Source of the DNA: Bacillota bacterium
Lineage (GTDB): Bacteria; Bacillota; Clostridia; Lachnospirales; Lachnospiraceae
Assembly (NCBI GenBank): GCA_023420085.1
Contig: JAEZWQ010000023.1
Location: 1-39,395 of the forward strand
DNA length: 39,395 nt
Direction of reading: 5' to 3'
Of the stretch, positions 31,673-39,395 are shown in pieces. Within the stretch, counting starts at the first letter, position 1, and every line of letters begins with the position of its first letter. A model generated the notes under the pieces. It was not told where the DNA came from and made no database searches. It saw only the letters and a list, made by a program, of their open reading frames with translations. The translations under genes and the position numbers were made by a program.

Positions 31673-33134
31673 TGCTGTTATGCTTCAAGCATTTGAGTGG
31701 AATACTAATGGAGATGGTTATTACCGTTTTCTATCAAGAGTAGCTAAAACTCTTGCTAGTCGTGGAATTGATGCAGTATGGCTACCTCCTGTATATAAGG
31801 CTACATCAAAAGATGATGTTGGTTATGGAGTATATGACTTATACGATTTAGGTGAGTTTGATCAAAAAGGAAGTATATCTACAAAGTATGGCACAAAGGA
31901 AGAACTAATAGATTGTATAAATGCTCTTCATGATGCCGGCATCTTAGTATATGCTGATGTGGTACTAAATCATAAGGCAGCTGCTGATAATCTTGAAAAA
32001 TTCATGGCTATAGAAGTAAATCCTGATAATCGACTTGAAGATATAAGTGAACCAATAGAAATTGAAGGTTGGACTAGTTTTACATTTGATGGCAGAAATA
32101 ACAAGTATTCCGACTTTAAATGGAATTTTAACCATTTTACAGGTGTTGACTATGACAATAAAACAGGAAAAACAGCCATCTATCGTATACTTGGTGATGG
32201 TAAATACTGGTCTGATAAGGTATCAAATGAATTTGGCAATTTTGACTATTTAATGTTTGCTGATATTGACCATAAACATCCAGATGTTAAAAATGAATTA
32301 TTTAAATGGGCAAAATGGTTTGTTGATGAGACTGGTGTAGATGGGTTTAGAATGGATGCTGTAAAACATATTGATGCTGATTTCATGGAAGAATTTTGTA
32401 ACTACTGTCAGAATACTTTTGGAGATAATTTCTATATATTTGGTGAGTATTGGCAAGGAGATATTGATTCAAATGAATGGTACTTATCGGAGACTTCTTA
32501 TAAAACTGATATTTTTGATGTTGGTCTTCACTTTAATATGCTTAATGCAAGTAAAAATCCTAACTACGATTTAAGACAAATATTTGATAATACTTTAATG
32601 AAAGAGAATCCTCTAAACACTGTTACCTTCGTCGATAATCATGATAGTCAGCCAAATCAATCTTTAGAATCATGGATAGACGAAGCATTTAAAGAAAGAG
32701 CTTATTCAATAATACTTCTTCGACATGATGGCTATCCTTGTATTTTTGCCGGTGATTATTGGGGCTTAAATGATCAATCAAAAGAAAATAGCATTAAAAC
32801 AGATATAGATAAGCTTATGTTGATAAGAAAATCTCTGGCCTATGGTGACGAAACCGACTATTTAGAAAGTGATAAATGCATAGCATGGGTTCGTCATGGT
32901 GATGAAAATCATCCAAATAAATTAGTAACTATAATATCAACTGGTGGCATAAATCAGATAAAGTGCGACCTAGGTAAAGAAAATGCTGGAAAAACTTTTA
33001 TCGACTACTTGGAAAACAATAATTGTACTGTTATAACTGATGAAAATGGTTGTGCCTTATTTCCAGTTGCGGAGAATTCTGTATCTTGCTGGGCTGAAAA
33101 AGGGCTAGATTTAGAAGATATTGTGGAAGATTAA
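31665..33134 (+). CDS. Cytoplasmic alpha-amylase (GH13)
   Basis: This 489-residue glycosidase of the GH13_5 type has no signal peptide, so it acts inside the cell on glycogen or maltodextrins. Conserved regions are DVVLNHKA (98-105), GFRMDAVKH with nucleophile D231, IFGEYW with acid/base E261, and FVDNHDSQ with D327. The C-terminal beta domain (about 395-475) is present. Its ATG lies inside queT and follows AAAGGAAG, so it is translated from the queuosine-salvage transcript. There is no obvious metabolic link to queuosine. A strong bidirectional terminator follows. Confidence 0.92.
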   Translation: MNNAVMLQAFEWNTNGDGYYRFLSRVAKTLASRGIDAVWLPPVYKATSKDDVGYGVYDLYDLGEFDQKGSISTKYGTKEELIDCINALHDAGILVYADVVLNHKAAADNLEKFMAIEVNPDNRLEDISEPIEIEGWTSFTFDGRNNKYSDFKWNFNHFTGVDYDNKTGKTAIYRILGDGKYWSDKVSNEFGNFDYLMFADIDHKHPDVKNELFKWAKWFVDETGVDGFRMDAVKHIDADFMEEFCNYCQNTFGDNFYIFGEYWQGDIDSNEWYLSETSYKTDIFDVGLHFNMLNASKNPNYDLRQIFDNTLMKENPLNTVTFVDNHDSQPNQSLESWIDEAFKERAYSIILLRHDGYPCIFAGDYWGLNDQSKENSIKTDIDKLMLIRKSLAYGDETDYLESDKCIAWVRHGDENHPNKLVTIISTGGINQIKCDLGKENAGKTFIDYLENNNCTVITDENGCALFPVAENSVSCWAEKGLDLEDIVED

Positions 33135-33360
33135 TCAGCTTAACAAATTATCGAAGATTGCAATTTGTTATACAAACTGTAAAGATTTATGTTATCTTAG
33201 ATTGATATCAAAATAAATATAGTTATTAGAGAGTAATGGCCCTATAAAAGTTATAATAATAAAACATAATCCTTTTTCCTATTGATTCATATCCATTATC
33301 ATTTTTATAATTTTTAACCTTACACCATAACATCTATCTATCTTCTTATAAACACATATA
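33135..33360. other. Spacer after the amylase gene
   Basis: These AT-rich bases lie between the amylase stop and the large hairpin. I see no gene on either strand and no clear regulatory structure. Confidence 0.5.
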
Positions 33361-33409
33361 ATTCAAAAAAGCGACTGAGATTTTATTCTTCTCAATCGCT
33401 TTTTTGAAT
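33361..33409. terminator. Bidirectional terminator
   Basis: ATTCAAAAAAGCGA-C-TGAGA pairs with TCTCA-A-TCGCTTTTTTGAAT: 19 paired bases with a single mismatch and a nine-base loop. The A-run and T-run arms give U-tracts on both strands. It closes the queuosine/amylase transcript and the broken gene on the opposite strand. Confidence 0.88.
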
Positions 33410-33490
33410 CATCTATATAGAACCTAACTATTTTAATATTTTTAGCTTCAATAAATAGTAAGCTTCTTTATCATTACAGTATTTTCCTAT

Positions 33491-33768
33491 TTAATTTATA
33501 TTTGACCACTTAAATGAGATAGTTACATTATTTTCTTTATAAACTCTAAAATGAAATATTTGTAAGTTTGTCGAAACTCCTTCAAGCATATCTTCATTAT
33601 CTATATTAAAAGTATATTTGCTATATGATACTAAATCTAAATATTGCTTAGTTTCTATACTCCAAAGACATATAGGTTATATTATGGTAGTTTAACCCCT
33701 ACAATATTTTCTGAATCTTCTCCCAATTTTAAATCAATTTCAGAGCCTTCATGTATATATCCATGCAT
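33491..33768 (-). pseudogene. Broken small gene, unknown function
   Basis: A strong ribosome site (TAGGAGGAGATA) precedes ATG at 33768, which reads MHGYIHEGSEIDLKLGEDSE for 28 codons to a TAA at 33682. In another frame the strand continues CLWSIETKQYLDLVSYSKYT through FHFRVYKENNVTISFKWSNI to a stop at 33491. The second part is a normal-looking protein end without a start of its own, so the two were probably one gene of about 90 codons, broken by a small indel near 33680. I do not recognise the family. The size and lone position suggest an immunity-type or other accessory protein, but this is speculative. Confidence 0.5.
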
Positions 33769-33780
33769 TATCTCCTCCTA

Positions 33781-34117
33781 ATTTGTAAGTAAATTTGCCA
33801 TAGGAGTTTAATTTCATACTTATATGACTTTTGTGTAATTATATTATACGTATTTATATGAGACATAATGATATATAATTTTAGTTTATCTTATTTAAAA
33901 TGATAATTAATTATGTTTATGTAAAGTATATATAAATCCCTACTTTAGACTCAAAACTTTAAAATATAGTGCTAAATCCTAAAGACGGATTTTTGTAACT
34001 AAAAACTACATCCTTTGTATCAATTTGCACAAAACAACCAAATATATCCTCTTAAAATTTATTATATTTAACATATAAAATTGTATTAATAATTGCTAAA
34101 AAATTTTTTTATATACA
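33781..34117. other. Intergenic region upstream of the phospholipase gene
   Basis: These 337 very AT-rich bases separate the broken gene from the phospholipase promoter. No gene or stable hairpin is convincing. A short inverted AAATCC/GGATTT pair near 33977-33993 is too small to interpret. Confidence 0.5.
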
Positions 34118-34146
34118 TTGACAACAATAAATCTGGCTGTTATGAT
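34118..34146 (+). promoter_or_regulatory. Promoter of the phospholipase gene
   Basis: TTGACA at 34118-34123 and TATGAT at 34141-34146 are 17 bases apart. They lie about 40 bases before the gene's start and its AGGAGG ribosome site. Confidence 0.78.
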
Positions 34147-34184
34147 TGTATTATATAATATTTGTATAGGAGGAGAAGAAACCT

Positions 34185-34739
34185 ATGAAAAGAATTATCA
34201 AATGTTCCACTTTATTTTTGCTTTTATTATTTATAATACTACCAATTACGGTTAAAGCTACGGACGAAAATGATTATAAACTTATGCTAATAGACGATAC
34301 TACAAAAGCTGAAAAATATCTAGTTAAAGATAAAACTTTTGTTTATTTTGATCTTGAAAAAGCCAAAAATAATGGTGAAAAACAATCTGTTATTGACCAA
34401 GGTTTGAGAATTGAATCTATAAGTAATTTCTATAACAAAAATGGAAATGACAAGTCACTAAGAGCTATAAGCCTAACAATGCCAGTATGGGGAAACTATT
34501 GTGGTCCAGGAATCTCAGGGGATAATTTTACAAAAGAACCAATTGATATTCTTGATGAGGGTTGTAGAAGACATGATTTATGTTATAAAGGAGCTGGAAT
34601 AGGAGTTAATTGTGAGTGTAATGCTCAACTAGTTAAATATATTGATGATAATTATCATAAAATGAAAGGATTTTTAATAAGTGCTACAGCACTAGCAATA
34701 AAAGCTTTCTTTTCAACTTTTGGAGCATATGGATGTTGA
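34185..34739 (+). CDS. Secreted phospholipase A2
   Basis: This 184-residue exported protein has a signal peptide (residues 1-25, hydrophobic core FLLLLFIILPI). A 70-residue pro-like segment without cysteines follows, then a PLA2 domain: calcium loop WGNYCGPG (102-109) and catalytic dyad GCRRHDLCY with H130 and D131. The domain keeps six Cys (106, 127, 133, 143, 145, 184), enough for three disulfides. It therefore probably hydrolyses the sn-2 ester of phospholipids outside the cell with calcium. Bacterial PLA2s are uncommon and some are toxins. Its own promoter precedes it and a small membrane protein gene follows by 33 bases. Confidence 0.85.
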   Translation: MKRIIKCSTLFLLLLFIILPITVKATDENDYKLMLIDDTTKAEKYLVKDKTFVYFDLEKAKNNGEKQSVIDQGLRIESISNFYNKNGNDKSLRAISLTMPVWGNYCGPGISGDNFTKEPIDILDEGCRRHDLCYKGAGIGVNCECNAQLVKYIDDNYHKMKGFLISATALAIKAFFSTFGAYGC

Positions 34740-34772
34740 TACTATAATCAACTTTAGAAAAGGAATTAAAAT

Positions 34773-35042
34773 ATGAGAATTAGTATGCTTTCAAAAATAA
34801 CATTTGCTATAGGATTAACCTTAATTTTATTATTGTTTTTAATATCTTATGTGAATATGTCTGATATTAAATTATTTAATAATTATATTACAAATTGGGT
34901 ATTAATAATAATTTGTCCTATACTCGGTATTATTGGGGCTATTCTTGCTATTAAATCTAAAAATATGTTATGGTTTATACTTAATGTTATGATAGCCCTT
35001 TCATATTTTTTAGTAATGGCAATAAGTTACTTAATAGCATAA
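34773..35042 (+). CDS. Small membrane protein, unknown function
   Basis: This 89-residue protein consists of three hydrophobic helices (about 7-27, 40-61 and 66-88) with short polar loops. No family is recognised. An AAGGAA site lies seven bases before the ATG. It is cotranscribed with the phospholipase gene and ends before a shared terminator. A role in immunity to, or export of, the phospholipase is possible but unsupported beyond position. Confidence 0.65.
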   Translation: MRISMLSKITFAIGLTLILLLFLISYVNMSDIKLFNNYITNWVLIIICPILGIIGAILAIKSKNMLWFILNVMIALSYFLVMAISYLIA

Positions 35043-35070
35043 TATAAATATTATCTGTTTATCAATTTAT

Positions 35071-35100
35071 AGAGCTTGTGATCTCACAAGCTCTATTTTT
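35071..35100 (+). terminator. Terminator after the phospholipase operon
   Basis: AGAGCTTGTGA and TCACAAGCTCT form an 11-bp perfect stem with a two-base loop, followed by ATTTTT. It lies between the convergent phospholipase and lysine operons and may also stop transcription from the other side, though the minus-strand T-run is poor. Confidence 0.9.
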
Positions 35101-35103
35101 CAG

Positions 35104-36066
35104 TTAAAGGTACTTTTTAACAGCATCCTTAATATTAAGTTTACTATAATATATCGGTGGTGTATCTAATATTGTATGCACCCCAAATTTATTTTCCTTT
35201 GCAAATCTATAAACAGCTCTTATTGATGCTATATTTACACATACTGTAAAATCTGGGTTTGAATCAAGCTTTAATGTATAATCAATAACTTCCTTATTAC
35301 CATCAAGCGTTTCTCCCACCCTTATAACATGCCCTCCATGAGGCATGCTTGTATGGTTATTTAAAAACTCTTTTTCATCAATAAAAAAGACTTGTGTCTC
35401 ATATTCATCAAAATAATTTTTCATATTTTTAATTTCATTTTCTATTTTATCTAAATCAGCCCCATCATCAGCCACTACAAACACCTGTCTTAGATGCCCT
35501 TCAAAAGACTTCAAATCTCCTTCTGATTTATCAATATTTTTAATCATTTCTTCTTTAGGTATAGTATATTGCACTGCATAGCGAACTCCATCAATCCTTC
35601 TCACGGCATCACTATGTCCTTGGCTTACTCCTTTTCCCCAAAATGTATAAGTATTTCCCTTAGGCAATATGGTTTCTGCCATTAGTCTTTGTAAAGAAAA
35701 TAGTCCCGGATCCCAACCTGTTGATATTAGACATGCATTATTATTTTCTTTTGCAATAACTTCCATCTTATCGTAATAACCAGGTATCTCTGCATGAGTA
35801 TCAAAACTATCTACAGTATTATAATATTTAACAACCTCTGGTGCTATTTGAGGAATATCTGTAGCTGATCCAACAGCTAAAAATATAACATCAATATCCT
35901 CCTTGTATTTATCTATATTACTATAACTTTCAAATATATCATCATCAAATTTATTAGGGTCTCTCCTAGTAAATATTTTTACAACTTCCATATCATCAGT
36001 CATTTTAATCAATCTATGTGCTGATTTTCCTAAATTACCATAGCCTACAATTCCTACTCTAATCAT
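35104..36066 (-). CDS. ddh: meso-diaminopimelate dehydrogenase
   Basis: This 320-residue NADPH enzyme converts tetrahydrodipicolinate directly to meso-DAP with ammonia, bypassing the acylated routes. The Rossmann start IRVGIVGYGNLGKSAHRL (2-19), the STGWDPGLFSL segment near 117-127, and SQGHSDAVRRIDGVRYAVQY near 148-167 are typical of the family. Length is standard. It overlaps dapB by 8 bases and is the last gene of the lysine operon. No dapD/dapE-type genes are present here, consistent with the one-step route. Confidence 0.95.
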   Translation of the reverse strand: MIRVGIVGYGNLGKSAHRLIKMTDDMEVVKIFTRRDPNKFDDDIFESYSNIDKYKEDIDVIFLAVGSATDIPQIAPEVVKYYNTVDSFDTHAEIPGYYDKMEVIAKENNNACLISTGWDPGLFSLQRLMAETILPKGNTYTFWGKGVSQGHSDAVRRIDGVRYAVQYTIPKEEMIKNIDKSEGDLKSFEGHLRQVFVVADDGADLDKIENEIKNMKNYFDEYETQVFFIDEKEFLNNHTSMPHGGHVIRVGETLDGNKEVIDYTLKLDSNPDFTVCVNIASIRAVYRFAKENKFGVHTILDTPPIYYSKLNIKDAVKKYL

Positions 36067-36796
36067 TATTTATTGCCTCCTTCATTGAATATAGTCCATT
36101 TGGTTTCTTTACTAAATATTTAGCTGCATGCAACGCACCTTCTGCAAATATTTTCTTGCTTTGTGCAATATGATTTATCTCTAAAACTTCATCAGTACCA
36201 GCAAAGACTATGCTATGTTCTCCAACAATACTTCCACCTCTAACAGATGAAATTCCAATTTCACAATCTCCTCTAGATCTAAACTCATTAAATCTATCAT
36301 ATACTTCTCTTACATTTCTTTTTTGTTTTATTGTTTCAAGTAAAAACTTTGCAGTTCCACTTGGTGCATCCTTTTTATTTCTATGATGTTTTTCAATTAT
36401 TTCTATATCAAAATTTTTAAGCATAGGTACTACTAATTTTAATAATTCATCCAAAACATTTATACCTACACTCATATTTTGAGAATACAATATTGGTATA
36501 TCTCTTGATGCTATCCTTATTCTTTTAATGTCTTCATCACTTAATCCAGTAGTTGCTATAACTATTGGCTTTTTTTTATCTAATGCAAAATTTAATATAT
36601 CTTGTAGGCAGTCCTTTGTTGAAAAATCGATAATAATATCAAAATCTAATTCTATACTATCTAATTTATTAGTATATGGTATACCATCAATTACTCCATC
36701 ATTACTAGCATAGCCACCTACAATTTTATTATTACCACAATTCTCAATTATTGTTTTTCCCATATTGCCGGTTATACCTGATAAAAATATATTCAT
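36059..36796 (-). CDS. dapB: 4-hydroxy-tetrahydrodipicolinate reductase
   Basis: This 245-residue reductase of lysine and cell-wall precursor synthesis has an N-terminal GITGNMGKTI (7-16) that binds NAD(P)H, IATTGLSDED near 79, and the catalytic signature EKHHRNKKDAPSGTA near 135-149 with both histidines and the Lys. Its start overlaps the dapA stop by one base. Product passes to Ddh. Confidence 0.96.
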   Translation of the reverse strand: MNIFLSGITGNMGKTIIENCGNNKIVGGYASNDGVIDGIPYTNKLDSIELDFDIIIDFSTKDCLQDILNFALDKKKPIVIATTGLSDEDIKRIRIASRDIPILYSQNMSVGINVLDELLKLVVPMLKNFDIEIIEKHHRNKKDAPSGTAKFLLETIKQKRNVREVYDRFNEFRSRGDCEIGISSVRGGSIVGEHSIVFAGTDEVLEINHIAQSKKIFAEGALHAAKYLVKKPNGLYSMKEAINND

Positions 36797-37671
36797 TAAT
36801 AAAATTCCTCCATTAGACTTCTTATCTTCTTAATTGTATCCGGTTGAGCTTCAACCAAAGGAAGTCTCAATCCTCCTACATCAAATTTAGCAATATTCAT
36901 TGCTGCTTTTATTGGTATAGGATTTACTTCAGAAAATAAAACGTCAATAAACTTTTTATATTTTAATTGAATATATCTTGCCTCCTCCATTCTTCCATCA
37001 AAAAAAAGTTCACACATATCATGTACAACTTTTGGATATATATTTGCCCATACAGATATAACACCCTTTGCTCCAATTGATAACATCGGCAAGACAATAT
37101 CATCATTACCTGAATATACATAAAAATCATTATCAACTATATTAATTATTTCCGTAGTATATGAGATATCCCCAGTAGCATCCTTTATTCCTACAAAATT
37201 ATCCATTTCTGAAATTCTCTTTACAGTATCCGGATTTATCCCCATTCCAGTACGACCCGGAACTGAATATAATATCATAGGAATATTCACATTATCGTTT
37301 ATCGCTTCAAAGTGTTTTAGCAACCCATACTGCGTTGTTTTATTATAATACGGAGTTACTTGTAATAACGCATCAGCACCTACATTTTCACACATCTTAG
37401 CAAGGTTAATTCCATGCCTTGTATCATTTGAACCTGCCCCTGCTATTACCGGTATCTTTCCTTCTACCTTCTTTACTGTAAATTCAACTAGATTAACCTG
37501 CTCTTCGTCAGTTAATGTTGATGCCTCACCAGTAGTTCCAGCAACTATTAAAGCATCGGTTAAATTATCTAAATGAAATTGAATTAATTCATCGAGCTTA
37601 ACATAGTTAATATCTCCCTTATCATCAAATGGTGTAATTAATGCCACTCCACTTCCTGTAAAGATACTCAT
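36796..37671 (-). CDS. dapA: 4-hydroxy-tetrahydrodipicolinate synthase
   Basis: This 291-residue TIM-barrel enzyme condenses pyruvate and aspartate semialdehyde. Visible are AGTTGEASTL (44-53) with the pair of threonines, Y135 in LYSVPGRTGM, and the Schiff-base K163 in GIKDATGD. It overlaps lysA by 4 bases (ATGA). It is the usual feedback point of the pathway, and here the whole operon is also under a lysine riboswitch. Confidence 0.97.
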   Translation of the reverse strand: MSIFTGSGVALITPFDDKGDINYVKLDELIQFHLDNLTDALIVAGTTGEASTLTDEEQVNLVEFTVKKVEGKIPVIAGAGSNDTRHGINLAKMCENVGADALLQVTPYYNKTTQYGLLKHFEAINDNVNIPMILYSVPGRTGMGINPDTVKRISEMDNFVGIKDATGDISYTTEIINIVDNDFYVYSGNDDIVLPMLSIGAKGVISVWANIYPKVVHDMCELFFDGRMEEARYIQLKYKKFIDVLFSEVNPIPIKAAMNIAKFDVGGLRLPLVEAQPDTIKKIRSLMEEFY

Positions 37672-38966
37672 ATCTCCTCCCCTAAAATATCATTTCTAAT
37701 AATATCTTCAAAGGTTTCCCTCTTAATTATTAGTCTTGGTTCATTTCCTACTGAAACCATCGCCGGTCTTGGGATTCTATTATAATTTGAACTCATCGAG
37801 TAATTGTATGCACCTGTTGAAGATACCAATATTAAATCTCCTTTTTCACAGCGTGGTAATAAAATATCTTTTATTATTATATCTCCACTTTCACAACACT
37901 TGCCTGCTATTGTATACTTTATTGTCTCTTCATTGGACATTTTATTGGCTACACACGCTTCATATTCAGCTTGATAAAGTGCAGGCCTTATGTTATCAGT
38001 CATTCCTCCATCTATGAAAATATAGTTTCTACCTGCATATGTTTCCTTAGTTGAACCTACTGTATATAATGTATGTCCACTATTAGATATCAACGACCTT
38101 CCCGGTTCAATAACTATACTTTTTATGCTTAGATTCCTTTTATCAATCTCTTCTTTTATTTTTTTTGAATATTGTCTTAAAAATTCACTAATCTCAAAAG
38201 GCGTATCACTATCTGTATAATATATTCCAAACCCTCCCCCTAAATTTATTTCACTAAATCTATATTCAGCTTTTTTTTCTATTTCTGACACAAAATTTAA
38301 TACTTCTTCACATTCCTTAAAGAAACTTTCACTATCAAAAATTTGGCTACCGATATGTGCATGAAATCCAATTAAGTCTATATTTTTTGAATTAATTAAT
38401 CTTTTTATTAACTCAATAATTCTTTCATCATATATACTTATACCGAATTTACTATCATTTTTTGAAGTACTGATATAATCATGAGTATGAGCTTCTATTC
38501 CTGGATTTATTCTAAGTAAAGCTCTTTGTTTTTTATCTACTAAAATTGATTCAATATCATCCACCTCTGACTCATTATCGATAACAATCGTTCCTATATT
38601 GTTATTAATAGCTAGTTCCAACTCATCATATAACTTATTATTCCCATGAAAGTAAGTATTTTCTAGTCCTATCCCCGATTTTAACAGAGTATATATTTCT
38701 CCACCACTTACCACATCAAATCCAAGCCCCTCATCATTTACAATACGTGCGATATGAGTATTTAATAAGGCTTTTGATGCATATAGCACTTTTGTATTTA
38801 TACCTTCAATATCAAAATTTTCTTTGAATATTCTACATTTATTTATGAAATCATTTTCATCTATTATATAAAGTGGCGTTCCAAACTTCTCCTTTAACTC
38901 CGTCATAGTTACACCATTTATTTTAAGATTATTCCCTTCTATATTTAGGTTCCCAAAAAGTTTCAT
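37668..38966 (-). CDS. lysA: Diaminopimelate decarboxylase
   Basis: This 432-residue PLP enzyme forms lysine from meso-DAP. The PLP lysine is K65 in VLYASKALL, HAHIGSQIFD carries the conserved His, and NLGGGFGIYY and ECCESGD-type segments (GKCCESGDII) are present. ATG at 38966 is chosen because GAGGTGAT lies six bases upstream and the length matches the family. The open frame runs on to 39089, but that part is the riboswitch and terminator RNA. lysA, which acts last, is the first gene of the operon. Confidence 0.96.
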   Translation of the reverse strand: MKLFGNLNIEGNNLKINGVTMTELKEKFGTPLYIIDENDFINKCRIFKENFDIEGINTKVLYASKALLNTHIARIVNDEGLGFDVVSGGEIYTLLKSGIGLENTYFHGNNKLYDELELAINNNIGTIVIDNESEVDDIESILVDKKQRALLRINPGIEAHTHDYISTSKNDSKFGISIYDERIIELIKRLINSKNIDLIGFHAHIGSQIFDSESFFKECEEVLNFVSEIEKKAEYRFSEINLGGGFGIYYTDSDTPFEISEFLRQYSKKIKEEIDKRNLSIKSIVIEPGRSLISNSGHTLYTVGSTKETYAGRNYIFIDGGMTDNIRPALYQAEYEACVANKMSNEETIKYTIAGKCCESGDIIIKDILLPRCEKGDLILVSSTGAYNYSMSSNYNRIPRPAMVSVGNEPRLIIKRETFEDIIRNDILGEEI

Positions 38967-38997
38967 AATAATATCACCTCGCTTTAATATAAACAAA

Positions 38998-39030
38998 ATA
39001 GACCATGAGCAAAAGTACCCATGATCTATA
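38998..39030 (-). terminator. Riboswitch-controlled terminator before lysA
   Basis: On the minus strand ATAGATCATGGG and CTCATGGTCTAT pair, with G-T pairs, around a short loop and are followed by TTTTGTTT. It lies between the lysine aptamer and lysA, so lysine binding would favour this hairpin and end transcription early. Confidence 0.85.
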
Positions 39031-39057
39031 ATAATCAAACACTCTTGCCCTTGTGGA

Positions 39058-39184
39058 TAGAGCACTTCAATATATGAATGGGCATCCATATATTGACAGT
39101 GATACGTATATTCTACGTAACCCCAGCTTTCGCTTCGGCAAATTCCCCTTTCGATATCTACTGATGAAATTTGCAGCCTCTCTA
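39058..39184 (-). promoter_or_regulatory. Lysine riboswitch (L box)
   Basis: On the minus strand the conserved pieces occur in order: TAGAGAGGCTGC, ATCAGTA, GAAAGGGGAATTTGCCGAAG, AGCTGGG, TATCACTGTC and AGTGCTCTA. TAGAG and CTCTA close stem P1, and the internal arms (TACGTAGAA/TATACGTA; ATATATGGATGCCCATTCATATAT) form further stems. It precedes a terminator and lysA-dapA-dapB-ddh, the expected target, so high lysine should switch the operon off. Confidence 0.95.
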
Positions 39185-39212
39185 AACACTTATATTAAAT
39201 TTTATTTAGTAT

Positions 39213-39241
39213 ATTCTAACACTAAAGTTGTACCATGTCAA
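39213..39241 (-). promoter_or_regulatory. Promoter of the lysine operon
   Basis: On the minus strand TTGACA (39241-39236) and TAGAAT (39218-39213) are 17 bases apart, placing the transcript start just before the aptamer. The IS boundary at 39269 is only 28 bases from the -35 box, so the insertion left the core promoter intact but removed upstream DNA. Confidence 0.8.
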
Positions 39242-39268
39242 ACTTTAATTAGACTTTTTGGTAAACGC

Positions 39269-39395
39269 TCTGGTTTAAAAATGATAATGTCTTAATATAA
39301 TCAAAATGATTATGTCCCATTTGGTATAATTATCTTCTTATAAGGAGGTAGTTGATTTGAGAAAGGTTATATTAAGAATGAATGAACATATGAAG
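39269..39395. repeat. Right copy of the 127-bp terminal inverted repeat
   Basis: This is the exact reverse complement of 1-127, with identity ending at 39268. It starts at TCTGGTTTAAAAATG, which is therefore at or very near the outer end of the IS. It includes the IS leader and the first 13 transposase codons. Confidence 0.95.
39357..39395 (+). CDS. 5' end of an IS transposase, cut by the window edge
   Basis: A TTG start at 39357 follows AAGGAGGT (39342-39349) and opens MRKVILRMNEHMK before the window ends. It is the same gene start as at 39-1 on the minus strand, so the two IS copies point away from each other. Family assignment (ISNCY-like) is tentative. Confidence 0.55.
   Translation, partial: MRKVILRMNEHMK

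Noticed and set aside
38967..39089. N-terminal extension of lysA by about 41 codons
   Set aside because: This stretch is riboswitch P1, spacer and terminator RNA; the ATG at 38966 has a good ribosome site and gives the normal LysA length.
1..39395. The terminal repeats as ends of a 39-kb composite transposon
   Set aside because: The inside is mostly conserved housekeeping genes, and the repeat length is exactly an assembly k-mer; two independent IS copies explain it better.
1..39395. CRISPR arrays, rRNA genes, prophage structural genes
   Set aside because: No regularly spaced repeats, rRNA sequence or phage structural proteins were seen.

Overview
The window is AT-rich chromosomal DNA of an anaerobic, low-GC Firmicute, probably a Clostridia member near Peptostreptococcaceae or Peptoniphilaceae (placement is inference). 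Supporting signs are a GerM-type lipoprotein, a WalRK-like two-component pair, meso-DAP synthesis by a dehydrogenase under a lysine riboswitch, radical-SAM heme and queuine enzymes, and AGGAGG-type ribosome sites throughout. Exactly the first and last 127 bases are perfect reverse complements. Both carry the 5' end of the same transposase gene pointing outward, so the window looks like a whole contig that ends in two copies of one insertion sequence.

Region 1 (0.15-18.6 kb) is a conserved core. rpsT (+) converges on a very long minus-strand gene run. Read in transcription order this is Asp23 protein, fakA, recG, rsmD, coaD, a coiled-coil protein, an SDR, an RluA-type pseudouridine synthase, recU, a sugar nucleotidyltransferase, a flippase-like membrane protein, pssA, psd, comEA, response regulator, sensor kinase, gerM-like, comEC and holA. 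Most neighbours overlap or nearly touch. comEA has no ATG/GTG/TTG start; it appears to begin at ACG, exactly where an ATG is expected.

Region 2 (18.6-23.2 kb) holds an alanine/sodium symporter, tRNA-Thr(GGT) and then an accessory patch. Here a three-gene cassette (DUF3791, DUF3990, DUF3791-like) has been broken by a homopolymer frameshift, an internal deletion and the insertion of a 2.0-kb element. The element is bounded by an 11-bp direct repeat (GCATCATCCAA on the + strand). It carries the decayed 3' end of a large serine recombinase and one intact 415-codon gene with a HEPN-like RX4H motif. Joining its ends gives a 51-bp site with inverted arms, as expected of attP. This is the best candidate in the window for something undescribed: a minimal, probably immobile serine-recombinase element with a possible defence gene.

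Region 3 (23.5-28.0 kb) is a minus-strand operon for heme import and anaerobic heme breakdown: lipoprotein, permease, ATPase, flavodoxin and a HutW/ChuW/HmuW-like radical SAM enzyme. Its leader has a hairpin between the ribosome site and the start codon.

Region 4 (28.2-35.1 kb) contains a secreted GH30 glycosidase on the minus strand. Divergent from it is a preQ1 riboswitch followed by a QueL-like radical SAM protein, QueT and a cytoplasmic alpha-amylase. After these come a broken small gene, a secreted phospholipase A2 and a small membrane protein.

Region 5 (35.1-39.2 kb) is the lysine/DAP operon lysA-dapA-dapB-ddh on the minus strand, behind a promoter, lysine riboswitch and terminator.
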